Positions 35,092 through 48,131 are shown, counted from the stretch's first letter. The stretch is 64,000 nucleotides of DNA from Amoebophrya sp. A120 (GCA_905178155.1 CAJINV010000007.1:1519341-1583340); one strand, 5' to 3'. Notes: generated by a model from the sequence alone, not told the origin. Program-made: numbers and translations.

Positions 35092-36209
35092 TCCACTGCA
35101 CAAGCCCGATCGAAGAAGAGGACTGTATTTACAATTACATATTATACCCTAAAAATTTGAGTTGGACAAGTAGCGACTGTATGTTTTTGCCCATATAAAT
35201 CGTCTTCTTGCAACATCCATGACGTTTTTGCTTTTCTTGAAATACGGAAGAGTTTCTGTCCTTCTGACCAGATATCACCGAGATCATTTTAATAGACCTC
35301 TCTGCAACTATTTTTAAAAGAAATATTATTTTTGATACATGCAGCACGAGGAACGAACCTTTTGACCTTTGACTATCACAGACTTTTTTTGCTGTACAGC
35401 CGTACGACCAAAGTAGAACAGCACTAGACTCCTTTACCGAGGCATTTGATTTTTTATTTCCCACAAAGACAAAAGATATTGCACAACATATTCATTCCAG
35501 ACGGATAGTTCTAAGTACTTACTCAAAAACTGGATCTCGCTTGACACACCACGGCAAGAGTTTCTTCAGTAAACTAAAGATCTCGGTTCGTACACGACTT
35601 TTGAAGGCATTACTCGGTCTGCTTGCGCCTTCTCATACTGCGCGCTTTCTTGATTTCCCGATTTTCACTTCGGTCTTGAGTCCGCATGCAACGCAGCACC
35701 TTATCCTTTCGGTCGTCCTCTAAATTATGTCGTACTTCTACACACAACATCGTGAACAAGCAGTAGTATAATTCGACGTATCGAGGTCCTCCTAGTCGTC
35801 CTCCGGTTTCGTTCATATCGTACGCACGCTCGTGGTTCTGCTTGCAGCCACGGTTTCACGACTTTGGAAGACTCAACATACTAGGCTACTGACGTACTCG
35901 CGATAAATTTCACCTGCAGATGACTCAAATCTGATCCCAAACCCCGACTTCATTTCTAGATTGACTTTATGTCATCATCAACGTCCTCGCGCTGCATCTA
36001 TAAAGCTTCTAAGTAGCAGGTCTACCCTCACAACTACCTTCAAGTTGTCATGCTGCCCCAAGTAGTTGTAGATGTAGAATCAGCAACTCTCAAGACGCAC
36101 GTTTCTAGTAGAAGCTTTACCGAGAAGTTCTACAGCGCCACACAAATTCTTCCCGACCCTCTCGTCAGGAGCTACATCTTCTAAATCCGCGAGAAGTTGT
36201 CGTCCAACC
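35092..36209. other. Intergenic region
   Basis: No supported gene. AT-rich, with scattered short ORFs on both strands, none with features. The 5' leader of the next gene occupies the last 150 bases or so. Confidence 0.5.
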
Positions 36210-36665
36210 ATGTCTACTTCCCTCACTTCCGAGGAGATTGTCAAAAACACGGCCTCCGCCATGGAGGCCGTGTGCAAAATGTACCAGAAGCACCGGAAGA
36301 ATTTATACGTGGACGAGTTGAACAAAAAAAAGCTGACGGGCCTGACCCCTGAGCGGATTCCGCAGAAAGAGCTTTCTGAACACGAGTTTCTGAAATCGCT
36401 GGAGCAGATCAGGCGGTGCTGCGCAGACGTGGTGAAGTTGAAGGACAGCAACCGAAACGACGCCGAGGAAGCGATAAACTATTTCAGCACGTCGGGCGTC
36501 CTCACGGAATTGGTCTGGATGCTGGACCACAGCGATTTTTCTATGACGTTGCAGGGCGACGCACGAAGTAAGGACGTGGCGACACTTCGGGACCGGGTGA
36601 AGGTCCTGGAAAGGAGGGCGAGAAGGGTACAACTGATGAATGTTTTTTCCTCTTTCACTTGTTAA
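36210..36665 (+). CDS. Small 'VKVLERRA' domain protein (paralogue 2)
   Basis: ATG 36210, 151 residues as a single exon. Essentially the whole protein is the helical domain of the preceding gene: AMEAVCKMYQKHRKNLY, FLKSLEQIRRCCADVV, LTELVWMLDHSDF, then GDARSKDVATLRDRVKVLER followed by RA. The strongest conservation is in the last 45 residues. The end is uncertain. A donor GTACAACTG follows 'RRARR' and an acceptor (GTCAACAG, 36691) could lead to another short exon in phase (RAAFSHDV...). Unlike paralogue 1 it has no disordered N-terminal part. Confidence 0.65.
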   Translation: MSTSLTSEEIVKNTASAMEAVCKMYQKHRKNLYVDELNKKKLTGLTPERIPQKELSEHEFLKSLEQIRRCCADVVKLKDSNRNDAEEAINYFSTSGVLTELVWMLDHSDFSMTLQGDARSKDVATLRDRVKVLERRARRVQLMNVFSSFTC

Positions 36666-36770
36666 ACCGATCTTATCACACTGTCAACAGAGGGCAGCTT
36701 TTAGTCACGACGTACACGCACTGTTGATGTTTTCGAATTCGTCGCTCTATTTCCACGACGTTTGTTGAAA

Positions 36771-38998
36771 ATGAAAGTCACAATCGTTGAAACTCCTTCC
36801 ACAAAACAGCTGAAACAACCCCCTCCCTCCGACGATTTTATCTGGACGGATCCGCTTCGCGACCGCGAAAGCGAGGGCACCAGAGCGTCCTCGAGTGTAG
36901 TAGATCCCCGCAGCCACGGAAACAGCAGTTTCCAATTACCGAAGTCGACCGCGACTTCTATGAGCCAGCGGACTAGCGGGACGACCTCGAAAAGACGTTC
37001 CGGCGCGGCCACTTCTAAGCGAGACAGCAGTACAAAAAAGGCTTCCACCGTCGAAGGTGATCAAAATGCGGCGGAACACCAGAGGCAATCTTTATCTTCC
37101 ACGACGAAAAGACAGTCGAGTACAACTTCTAAGAAGTCGACGAGTGAAGAAAAGGACGGTGAGAATGCTACTAGGCAATCGGATAAGAAGTCAGAAAATC
37201 AAGGTACCGAGGAACAAGAAGCCACTCGGCGTAGTTCCTCGGCGAAGATGAAAGAGTCCTCTCGTGGTTCCGAAGGTGGCAAGAAGTCGCGCCATTCCAG
37301 TGAGAACGTGTACCCGGCGAGTGCGGAGCGGAGCGGTTCCCAAGCTGGAGACCAGAACGCCAGCACGGGAGAAAGAACGTCAGACGTTGTTCACAGGTCT
37401 GCCGCTGAAGAGCAGCAGGTCGCGTTGTCCAACGCCATACTTTCGAACCAGTTGGAAACCCACTCCGAGGGCGCGCACTCCCACCAAACCGTGTCCGCTT
37501 CGGAGTCCGAGAGAGATCATAGTAACAAGAAGAAACTGCTGCAGCGGCAGAACACGAACACCACCGCGAAAGACGGCGCGGACCATAAGCATCATAGGTT
37601 GAAACACTTGCACAGCAAGGAGTTCGTCCGCATCAGGCACTCGCAGTTGCACTCCGGGTTGAGTTCCATGCACTCGGGGATCTTAGAGGACGATAACGAC
37701 AACGCGAATGATAATGACGATCATACTCAAAACAGCACTTCTTCGCCCGCGAAGAAAAAATCTAAATCAGTAGAGAACGACAAGAAGCATCTATCAAAAG
37801 GAAAAATCCCCCCTCCCCATATCGAAACGAAATTTCTGATGCTGGATTTGCTTACACAAATCGGATCTCTCTTGCAGTAGAGGACTGCAGGCCCATATCA
37901 AGCCCGAGTAGAGAGGTGCTGGCCTAGGTGCTTCGCATGAAAAACGTCTATGCTGTAGGCCCAATAGCATCACAAACCGCTTACATAATACTGCGGGGCC
38001 TTTGGGGTTGCCTTCTTGCAAGACAGAGGCGATTTGTGGTCACAAATGAGCATGGCAAATTTTCTGCGGTGTGCCTTTTCGATATGGGGAGGGGGGATTT
38101 TTCCTTACGATAGCATCATCATCAAGAAAAGCAGCATAGCAACCAAACGGAGCGCCCCATGGCCGGTAACGCGGACCAACATTCGGTGAAACAGCACCAG
38201 ATAATGCAGGACCACGTCACCCACGCGGCTATGAACATCGGGTTTCGCCCCTCCCGGTCCTCCGAAAAGCGCGCCTCCGAGGGCCCAAGGGACAGCGTCA
38301 AGGGGTTCGCGATCGTGAACAAGGCAACGGACGAAATCCTCGAAATTCACGCGACCAGACAAGACGCGGACTTTGCCTTCGACAAGAAAGCGTTTTTGAA
38401 CGGGGTGAAGAAAGCGGACAACACCTACGGACCGGCGTCGAACAAGGCAGAGAGGGACTCCGTGGCCGCTGGGCTCGTGGCGGCCACGAGCCGGACGAGC
38501 AATGTGGAAGATGATGATAGGTTGAAGCAGTTTGAGATTAAGGAAATCTGGTGTAAAATGGACCAGATGAAGCAGCACGTGAAGTCTATGATTGAGGACT
38601 CGAAAGCGGCGGAGCAGAAGGGCGGGAAGCCGGGCCTCACGTCCGCGCACCAGCAGTTGCGGAAGCAGCGGTCCGACGCCCGGATTTTCGACAAGACGCC
38701 AAAGAGTTCCAAAACGAGAAGTTTGAACCCCGACGTAGACGGGTCCGAGCCCGAGTCCAACGTTTCCTCCGCCTCCTACACGGACGAGGACGGGGCGAAA
38801 CAGCGGGGGCTGTGGTTCGACCACTGGCGGGACGCCGAAGAGCCAGTGTACGAAGACATGATACGGAAAACGCTGTGGAACATGGGCTTTCACATCGGGG
38901 ACGCAAACATCCGGCAGCGACCCATGGAACAGGCAAGGACCAGTGCGGGCGAACACATCGACAACGTGCTCGAAGACATGTTCGCCGATATGATGTGA
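36771..38998 (+). CDS. Low-complexity protein with ordered C-terminal part, 633 residues
   Basis: Exons 36771-37791 and 38118-38998, joined by a family B introner. The N-terminal 340 residues are Ser/Thr/Lys/Glu-rich repeats of 'TSKR', 'TTSKK' and similar. After the splice comes a His/Gln run and then a more ordered region: DSVKGFAIVNKATDEILEIH, ADFAFDKKAFLNGV, and near the C-terminus LWFDHWRDAEEPVYEDMIRK followed by TLWNMGFHIGDANI. No family recognised. No signal peptide or membrane span is visible, so it is probably cytosolic or nuclear. Confidence 0.65.
37792..38117 (+). mobile_element. Introner family B
   Basis: Left TIR TATCAAAAGGAAAAATCCCC then CCTCCCCATATCG; right TIR CGATATGGGGAGGGGGGATT then TTTCCTTACGATA. 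Perfect TSD GCATC (37787-37791, 38113-38117). Removal joins 'NDKKH' to 'HHQEKQH' in phase. Confidence 0.88.
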
Positions 38999-40125
38999 GC
39001 GTTTTGATGTTGTAGTTCACCTCCGCAAGAAGTGGTGCGTTTCAATTGAATTTCTTCTACTCTGAAGAGCAAACTACGGCTTACGAGTTGTACGAATTAG
39101 CATTGGAACTGATGGTGGTCAGCACTACTACCCTTTGAAACTTGTTCGTAAGTGCTGCTCTTTCTTAATATGCGACGTGTATTCGTCCCGCTTGTTTTTT
39201 CCTCGACCCTACTCGAATTTGAAACCCAGCTACTCTAAGTCTAAGGTCGTCGTCGTCCCCAATGCGAACACCTGTAAATGAAGATCCACAGTCAAAGTGA
39301 CAGTCGCCGTGACAGAGCTGGGTGGACTTTTTCTCGCATGATTTGCTTTCATTTTTATGTTCTTCTCTGAAATAAAATTCAAATTCTTCGCGCAAAAGTA
39401 GACGGGGTCTTTATTTCATTAGAGCAAGGCGTTCAGTTGGTGCGCCGCGTGTTCAACTTCGATCGTGTAGTCGCGGTGCAACAGATCAATCATGTGTCGT
39501 CAACATCGTTTCTGCGATATCAAGCGGGTCTTTCTTCCTCGGCCGTCTAGGTCATCAAGCTGGCAAGCAAGTTGGAAAGATTATTCTCGTGATCTGGGAT
39601 GTTGCAGGTGATGGGGAAAATGAATCTTCGTCCGTCGCAACACCAACAGTCAACCTAAGTTTTCATTTGGGTCGTGAACAATTCGATCGTGTCGTGATTA
39701 TTTCGCCAACAAAATCTTGTCCTCGACCTCCTGGTTATTTCGTCTTTTTAGGTGGGGGTGAGCAATTAGGACTAGCACTAGGAGAAATCAATAGGTCGTC
39801 AACATCTGCAATTTTGTTCTTGCAGATCGTTTTGTGTACGTCATAGTCATTCCCTTTTGCCATAAGATCGAGGACTCGTCACACATTACGATTTTTACTT
39901 CTTTTTGCCACGACTTGTTGTATCCTTTATTACGTGCCTATCAGTAGAAGTGAAAAGGAAAACAAGGAAACAGTAATGACTTTTTGTTCATCACTTTATT
40001 TAAGAAATTTAGCGATAAGTAGCATGTGAAGGTCTCGCTTAGTTGAAGAGACGAGCATGTAGGAGCTTTTCATAGCATCTATGCCGTAGAAGTCGTTCCC
40101 GGTACAACTATTTTCTTCGCCGCCT
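38999..40125. other. Intergenic region
   Basis: No supported gene. Only short ORFs on both strands, none with recognisable content; lower GC than the flanking coding sequence. Confidence 0.5.
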
Positions 40126-43100
40126 ATGTTCTCGCACCACCTTGCTTTGGAGCAATCGGCTTCAGTCGACATCGCTCCTGTTCACGGGGCGGCCACGACG
40201 TCGTCATCTTCTGTGGCCACAGATGGTGCACGTGCAGAAGCAGAAGGAACTTCTGCAGCGCCCTTCTATCCTTCGTTCCACACCCCCGGTGGCTCCTCAC
40301 ACGAGCCAAGCTCGGCAGATGGTAGCAAAAAGTCGGTAGATATGGCGGTACAACAAGAGGGAACGTGCAGCACAAAAGCAAACCACCAGCAGCTGTGCCA
40401 TCATGAGTTTGTGTCAGCCTATGGCACGTCCTCCTCGTCTTCAGGTCCGGGCTCGGACCAGGACATTAACAACAGCAGGCACTCGTCGAAAAGACGGGGC
40501 GACTTTTCTTCCGAGGTTTTTGAGGAGACAACTACGGGAGTTCTTCTCGGAGCCGAAGGTGGCGACGTGTTGTCTCGCACGGTCGTACTAATAAAGAATC
40601 CCGCTCAAGAACATCAGCACCCGCCAGCACATCAGTCTTTCTCCTCCAGTCCGATGCAAAAGCTTTTCAACAAGCGCTTCAAAACCGGCGGGTCGTCTTC
40701 CTCGACCGCACCTCGACGTTCTACGGCTGATGTGTCCCGAGACTCGTCTCGGGTGATAAAAACAAGCACAACAGCTGCAAGAACTTCTGTTCTAGGCAGT
40801 AGGTCCAGCGTGACAAGGACAAAGACGAACAAGAATCGGTTCTGTTTTTACGACGTGGACGAGGTGGATAATTCTCTCTCTCCCGGAAAAACAACTTCTC
40901 CCAAACCACCCAGTAGCAGCAGTAGTCCGGGCAAGATGAAGTTGAAAGAGAACTACAGCAGTAGCAAAGGCAGCAGCTCTGGAGTTGTGGCCGCAAGTAG
41001 ATCAGCGAAGGTGATGTTGAATAAAACACCTGCTGGTATAAAAATTTCGCGACAAGCACAAGTAGATAGGATCAAACAAGTTTGTTCACCGGACTACTCG
41101 CGAACACCCGAAAGTGGTCAGAGCCGCAGCAAGACCCCGCCTCCGAATAGTACAACGGAACTACAGCAGGATGAAAGAACGCTTTCAAAGCAACGGGGAA
41201 ATAAGGAGGAAACCGAAACGAAAAGCAAGAAGATGAACAACATGGGAGCAGGAGATCCTGCAACATCAAAGAATAAGAAGGACTTTGTGTCTCCCGCCGA
41301 CGCACCATTCGTCGATTACCACGCGGCACAGTTAGAATTGGAGAACTACCTAGCCAATCTTCCGGACGAAATAGCCGATCACATGCTTCTAGCGGATCAC
41401 AATGTTAACGCCGGGACAGTCTTTGACAAGGCACTGTCGAACCCGTCGATTCTGCTTATGGTTTTCTCAAACGGTTGTACATCTTCAACTGTTACATGAA
41501 TAGAATTTGTGATGCAAGAATGGCAAACGCAAACCAAAAGTGAAAGGGGGGAGCAGCTGGGGCTTGCTTTTCTCCCATCACAAATATGGCATTAAGCTTT
41601 CCGCGCTGTTTGGTCGTTCAAGAATTTGTCATGCGAAGTAGCGTAGCCCTTGCCGTAGCCCTGATGATGCTGATGGTGATTTTGCATGCCAAATCATGTA
41701 AAGAGTTCAGAGTGTAACGCTTGAGCGTCCCATGCTGCAGCTCGACGAACAGATGGTGGAGGAAATCGTCGTCGGCAGCAGCGTATCAACTGCAAAAGTA
41801 TCGCACTCGTAGTAATTGCAGCCATGCATCACAAATTTCTTCTTTAAGACAAATCCGCATTACAAATTTTAGTTCTCATGCTGAGGAAATTTGCAATGCA
41901 TTTATACGAGTACACGATACTCCAACTTTTGCAATTCATACAGCAGCTCGAAATGCAGTTCGGTTTTATCTGATGACTTGCCGCGAAGAGAAGTTCCGGT
42001 TTCCACCCCACTGGCAGATCAAGATCTTCCAGAAGATCAAAATGAGGATGGTGTGGTGTTGATTGCGAGTCCGGTCAAGGATGTGGAGGATAGAACTGCT
42101 GCTCTAGCTGCTGCGTCGGGAAACAAGATGAAGAAAGGAACGAGCGCGGGGAAGGGAAAAGGAAAAGCCGCTTCAGCGCCGGCACTAGGAAGGGAAAATT
42201 TGAAAGGTGAAACACGAGACGCAACGCCCGATTACACTAGGAAGAACAATAACAACGGTGGGGTACTACTAACGCCCGGCACTGCAGCAGGAGTGTGGAG
42301 ACCAAGCACGAGAAACAGCAGCACTGGACGGGACTCCTCTCCAAACAGAAAGAAGGCCGCCCTGCAGCCGGCGCCACGAGTAGAGACTTCGGAGCAAAAA
42401 GCGATTTTGGACGTAGCAGTGCAGCTCTGGGAATTCGCAACAGGGAGAGTACATAGATACTTTTATTTAAATATTAGATACATTTATTATTATTTTGATT
42501 TTTAGCGGAGGCTTGGGGTTCCTTTTTGCTATATCACCCGTGTGCCTTAGCGTAGTGTCATCTGCGCTTGATGTGTTTGCGTTCAACAGTTTTTGCGCGA
42601 GTTGAAGTCGCACGTATGGAGCAGGAACCAGCATGATTGCGCCATGGATAAATCAAATCAGCGATCGCCGACGGCCCGTGCGGATATTAACAACACTACG
42701 ACATCCTCTTCCTCCTCCTCCGCGAATCTCTTTTCCGATGAATTGCTGACCAGAAGCCAGCTAAGCCTCACGGCCCTCCAGGAATTTGCGGAGTTGCTTG
42801 TGAAACGGAAGTGTCTTGTGTCCGATAACAACACCTTCACTGTTCTCTACAGCCGTGATTTCCAGCACCGGAACGTGAGCAACGAGCTGCCGATCGGGAA
42901 AAGGGTGTCCGCCGGCCTGGTGCGGGCCCTGCAGCACAAATTGCTCCTGGTGAAGCCCAAATCGGCAAACCTGGACGAGTCCAGGCAGGCCCCGAAGAGC
43001 CCGACTTTGTCGGAGTACCTGCAGTTCTGCGTCGCGCACAAGTACTTCGAGCGGGAGAGGAAGCCGTGGCCGGTGCAGAACCTGGTTTCGTACGCGGTGA

Positions 43101-46100
43101 TCTTCCACCGCTATTCTGAGCCGCAGCTGATTGCCTTCGAGCAGAACGTGCTGGCGTCGAAACAGCTGACGGTGACCAGTTCGGATTGTGAACCGGAGGA
43201 GGAGGTTGTGGCGAACGGAGATTTTTCAAAAAACGGCAGTTACGTGTACAAGGGCAAGCCGTTTTCCAGTCCGTTCCTGCAGGGGTTGCACGCAAAGGTG
43301 CAGGTCGCGAAGCAGAATTACAGCGAAGTGAGGCGATCGTGGAAGCACACCAACAGAAGAAAAAAGTCGCACACGGAAATACAGAACAAGCCGAGAGGTG
43401 CTTCGGTTAATACTGGTGGAGGGGAGCAAGATGTTCTTCTTGAACATCAAGTAAAAGCACCAACAGCAGCGGCAGCTGAGTTCCCCCTTGATGTTCTACT
43501 TCCCTGCTCTGAACGAGATGAAAAGCAAAAGCGCGCGTCTTTGGTAAAAACGACAGCCGCTGGAGCTATGAAGTCATCTGGTCCTCCAAGCTCGACGTCG
43601 ATATTACCGCGCGCAAAGCACAAGGCGTTGAAAATGCAAATAGCTACCGATCCTCGAATCACATCAGTGGTCGAGTATCACAAGGAAAAGAACAACCTTG
43701 CTGAGGCAAAAGCAGCGAGGAAATCCATAGGAACTTCTGGAGGTTCTTCTGGACAAGGATCTGTAGGAGCCTCGCCAACATCAAACTCACGCCCCTCGTC
43801 TCCCTCTAACATTAACCTCTCGCGGCCAGGCCCAGGGCCAGCACCCCCGCCTCTGACCAGCATAACCAGCACGAACACGAGGATTCGAGAGCGCGCGGAC
43901 AGCATAACCGCAGCGAATAGCGAGGCTTTGAAGAAGTTCGTCGCAGTCGCGAAGCAGGGCACTTCTCGTCGCGGGACGACGACGAGAGCGGGGAAAAGTA
44001 ATTACAGTAGCAGTAATTATGCAACCAGGCTGTCCGCGCCGCCGGCGCCCGGTACTAGCAGTAGTAATGCTGGTGGTCTACTTCTGGGTGATTCTAGTAC
44101 AACTTCTGCAACGTCAAAAGCGGAAAATCTTCAACGAAATAAATCCGAAGAACCAGGATTTACCTCGCCGTTCACAAAAGCGAGGAATTCTCCACACCAC
44201 GAGACGAAACGGTCAGATTCCAAAAAAGTGGTTTACGTGGTGCATCATCCGAAAGGACGCGGAGGAATCACCACGGAAAAAGCGATTGAAAAAAAGAGAA
44301 ATTCCGCTGGCACTACGGCTGATGGTCCTAGTAGTATGGTCGTGCAGATGAATCCACCGCAGGCCGAGGATTTGGTAGCGCACGTCGTTGACATTGACCC
44401 TCTCATCTCTGCGACTACAAAAATTGCAGGTCCAAAGAGCCGATCTTCCTCCCCAGCGGGTGTCGGTGGAGCTCCTCCAAAAGCTGCGCCCACGGCAGGA
44501 GCGAAAGCCCCCAGTGTGATATCTTCTAGTGTAGCTGGGCCGAGCAAAATCGGGCGAGCCGCGACTAGTACAACTCAGAGCTTGTCTACTATTCTAGACG
44601 ACCGTGCCTTACCGAAGAAGTCTGGTGTGGAAATTCGTCACAGTCGGAAAGTAGACACGAAAGTTCCTCGCTTCTCCCACAAAGCAGTAGTAGATTCTGC
44701 ACACGCAGGAGCACAACTACATCATCCACTCCATGTGTATAAACCTCCACCAGAGGCGTTGTTTCCGGAGATCGAAGTAGAACTTCCGAAGCAGCCAGAC
44801 GTCCCAGAAGTTGCCACGTCTACCACGACTAAGAAAGACGACAAGAACTACGGAACGTCCAGCGAGGAATCGATGCGAATCAACGCCGTGAACGAAGCCA
44901 AGAGGGACAGGAGTTTGATTTTGTCCGACAGCGACGTCGCCGCGGGTGATGATGTGGATGAGGAAGAAATTATGGGCACGCGAACCGATTTGCTCTGCCC
45001 CGATAAGAAGCCACAGCGGGACGATGAAAAAATGAAGCAGGCCGGCGGGGTCGTGGAACAACAGACCAGTGGCAGTGAGCGTGCTGGTGCGGTAGAGCGA
45101 ATACCTATGCTAGTAGACGAGGAAATAATTACAACGGGAAGTAAGAGAATAAACTCGCCACGAGGACAAGCGGAACCACCACGACCGGATCGTGATGTTG
45201 AGCCAGTGACTGTAACGGTGTTACTTCAGCAAGTAGCCGAGGAGGTGGAGGCAATGAAAGTAGACGAAAAGAAGAACGGTCTAGCTCCAGGCCTGCTTCC
45301 AGATGACGTTCTTCCCGGTATCTCCTCTACCACGCGGCCACCCCTCGCGAAGCCGCCGGAGTTGGAAAAAGATCAAGTTCGGTTCGAAGGTTTGATGCGG
45401 TTCGACGAGGATGAAGTCCACCACGACTTGAGCTCTTCTATTCTGACAAAGGCGGAACAAATGGAGGACGGTGCCGGAACTACGCTTGAAGGTCGACGTA
45501 GTACAACGACTTTACCCGGCGGCAGAGTAGGATTACTGGAAGAGCAAGTCGACGCGGCGGGCAACAACAGCCCGAACATGATCAATATGCTCCCTGCAAC
45601 AAGAATTTTCAATACACCTACCGAAGACGACGACCACACCATTACAACTTCGGTGCCCACCCGCACCCCCTCCGTCGGTCCCGGGTCGCGGAAAACGTAC
45701 AAATTCATGACGAGAGCGAACACGGTGGCGCGGATGAGCATCCACGAGACGATAGACGAACGGATCGAGCACGGCAGGTTAAGGAGGGAGAGTCACGTAT
45801 GGGAGTGTCAGAATCGAAATTGACAAAATCGAAAAATTTGTGATGCATAAAATCGATACCAGTTGGAGCCTCAGTTTCCAATGGGCGCATGACAAATCTT
45901 GGGAGCACCGAAATCCAGTCTGTCATGCTGTTTGGACAACGAAGACTGCTCCTGTCATGCTATTCTGGCAGCGCATTGCATACCCCTAAACAGGGGCGCA
46001 ATCGGTCTCATTTGCCTGCTCCCCAATACAGGCCTTCAGTTCCCTACATTTTATGCATCACAAGTTTTTCGATCTTGTCAATTTCGATCCTGACACTCCC

Positions 46101-47183
46101 ATATCACGTGAGTGGAAAGGTCGAGAAAACCTTGCACAAGCGAAACAACTCCCCAACACGACTTTCCAGAGCGTCTTTGGAGGACTCGGAGGGTGGAGCA
46201 GGCGGAGATAGTGCAACTTCTATGCACGAGAGCCACATGAACATTCCGTTCGGCTTTGCGCCCCGACCACGGTCTTCCAAGGACAATAATTCCTCGAAAG
46301 TTTCTGTTTCTTCCGTTTTATCGAATTTGGGGGCTGCACCGGTCCCTTCACCATCAACATCTGCGCAGAAGCAAGCCGTCGCTGTCGTGAGCACACCGTC
46401 GCCGCCCGTGCAGGACAGCAAACGTCAAAAAGCGATACTGCCGCGGTTGCGGTTGAGCAAGGTTACGGGGAGCAGAGGAACTTCGTTGTTGTGGAGATCA
46501 ATACCACCGAGAAAATGGAGGGTTGATGAGGTATTAAAGGATCTTTGTCGCGTTGGACGACTGCTTGTGATTCTAATGGTGGCTCCTGTGAATAAATGTG
46601 GTTGACACGATGAAACTTAAACTTTAGCTTATCAGTCAACTGGATGAAGAAGAAGATGATGATCAACTACAATTTAGCGTACTATCAAGAAGCGACGTAC
46701 TAACACAAACACACTAACTATCCAGGTTATCGGCTTCGCCACGGACGTCCTCGACTCCACGTGCGCCCAGTGTTTAGGCGACAACAAGTATGACAGTGCA
46801 CAACTCCCCGTCCCCCTCATTGTCATTTGTCATGCAAAATACCAAACTCACACCTCGCTCGTAAGCGCTGCTAGCATGACAAATTTTGGAACCTCAAATA
46901 GGACTAAAATCTGCATGCAGATTCGTCATACGAAAGCCCCTTTTCTGCTGTTGCTTGTGTTGCTGTTCATGCAACACACATGAGGGACGGGAGCGACGTT
47001 GTGCACTGTCACAACAAGATCACCGGCAAAGTTTTGCTCAGCCTCACGGACGCGGACGTGGAGGCTTTATTAGGGCCGAAAAAAGTGCCGGCGGCGAAGA
47101 AACAGATTCTGCTGTCGCACTGTCGCGCCTTCAAGAAGCTCCGGGACCCGGTGGCCACGGTGAGCCGGATACTGCGGCAGTAA
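40126..47183 (+). CDS. SAM-domain protein 1 (C-terminal SAM), 1912 residues
   Basis: Exons 40126-41456, 41737-41783, 41946-42448, 42590-45797, 46109-46530, 46726-46788, 47019-47183; the total is an exact multiple of three. Introns at 42449 and 46531 are GT-AG; the others are introners A, C, E and F. Most of the protein is Ser/Pro/Lys-rich and disordered. An ordered region near the start of exon 4 includes LTALQEFAELLVKRKCLVSD, PIGKRVSAGLVRALQHKLLL and LSEYLQFCVAHKYFERERKP. The last 80 residues form a sterile alpha motif: W-R-V-D-E-V-I-G-F, then NKITGKVLLSLTDADVEALL, then ILLSHCRAFKKL. SAM domains usually mediate self- or hetero-oligomerisation, so an assembly or scaffold role alongside the neighbouring SAM protein is a reasonable inference. 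Confidence 0.72.
41457..41736 (+). mobile_element. Introner family A, copy 2
   Basis: Ends TATGG and CCCAT. Left arm TTCTCAAACGGTTGTAC then TTCAACTGTTACATG; the right arm mirrors it with substitutions. 3-bp TSD GCT (41454-41456, 41734-41736). Removal gives PSILLQLDEQMVEE in phase. Confidence 0.8.
41784..41945 (+). mobile_element. Introner family C
   Basis: Left end TATCAACTGCAAAAGTATCG; right end CGATACTCCAACTTTTGCAA then TTCATA. TSD CAGCG / CAGCA (one mismatch). Joins 'VVGSS' to 'GSKCSSVL' in phase. Only 47 nt of exon separates it from the family A element upstream. Confidence 0.82.
45798..46108 (+). mobile_element. Introner family E
   Basis: Long TIR: TATGGGAGTGTCAGAATCGA then AATTGACAA...TCGAAAAATTTGTGATGCAT, mirrored at the right (CAATTTCGATCCTGACACTC then CCATA). 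Perfect TSD TCACG (45793-45797, 46104-46108). Joins 'RRESH' to 'VSGKVEKT' in phase. Confidence 0.9.
46789..47018 (+). mobile_element. Introner family F
   Basis: Left TIR TATGACAGTGCACAACTCCC then CGTCCCC; right arm GGGACGGGAGCGACGTTGTG then CACTGTCACA. Perfect TSD ACAAG (46784-46788, 47014-47018). It interrupts the SAM domain between 'CLGDNK' and 'ITGKVLL', a position with no intron in the second SAM gene. Confidence 0.88.
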
Positions 47184-48131
47184 ATAACTTCTTTTGATGA
47201 AGCAGAGGATGTTCTTGAGCATGAGCCTCATGAGGGATCACAGAAGTAGGAGCAAGATGCAGTGGCGACGTGTTGATATATGTGAAACGCATCAATTCAA
47301 TCGTACAGATAAAGTTTCGAAGAAATGACTTTTACTTTTACACACAGACCCAGATCCACTGCAGTACAACATGCTTGATTTTTCCGAAGCAGTGCAATGC
47401 CAATGCATGTCGTAGACAGACTGTAACACTAAAAAAGAAACACTAACATCGCAAAATTAACCCTTTAAGCTTGTGCTTGTCATGACCAAGGACGAGGTCA
47501 TCAACAGGATGAAACTGATTGCTCAAGAAGAAAGTGAAGATTGCAACTGTATTTACAAAAGAACTGTGCGTGTAAGTTGTAAAAAGAAAAACGTCACCCA
47601 TCGTCGTTAACCCATCCCCATTCTCAACATACACGATGCGTTTTTGATTTTATCCCCTGCACTCTGCTAGTACGACGTTGCGGCAACCTAGTGGAGCAAG
47701 ACAATAGAACAGCAGCATTTCGCTCTCCGTGGTCTTCACCTGCGTTGAAGAAAATCGTGGACTGGGCGAAGATCGGTCGATGTCGCTCCTGCTACGTCAG
47801 GAAGAATTTCGTCATTCGTCAAGCTCCTCTTCTTCGTTTATGTATTTGGCCGTGAAATACGAAGTAAACTAAATCGACGTGGTCAAGGTCAAACCAACAA
47901 CGAACTTCGTGGATTTTGCTTTCAATGCAGTGCTCGTCTCGTCCGATCTTAAAAAAGATAATTGCTTCTTCATCGAGTTCATACCTATCACATGTTGACA
48001 GTGCTTTTTTTTTTTCCGATTGATAAAAAAAAGCGGCTTTTGGGCGGTTTGCTCATTCAAATTTAGATGAATTTGATACAGAATATAAATACCTTGAGCA
48101 ATTGAAATTGGTCGAAAAGTCAACCACAACA
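47184..48131. other. Intergenic region between the two SAM genes
   Basis: No supported gene. Low GC, short ORFs only, and a run of T followed by an A-rich stretch at 48005-48030. The leader of the next gene ends at ATG 48132. Confidence 0.5.

Noticed and set aside
36210-36665. Reading the small domain gene as the 3' end of the preceding gene
   Set aside because: More than 1.1 kb of non-coding sequence and a complete stop separate them, and the protein contains a full second copy of the domain with its own ATG.
11590-38100. Recurrent 'MGRGDF' / 'WGGGIF' peptide in several ORFs
   Set aside because: It is the translated right TIR of family B (ATGGGGAGGGGGGATTTT), not protein.
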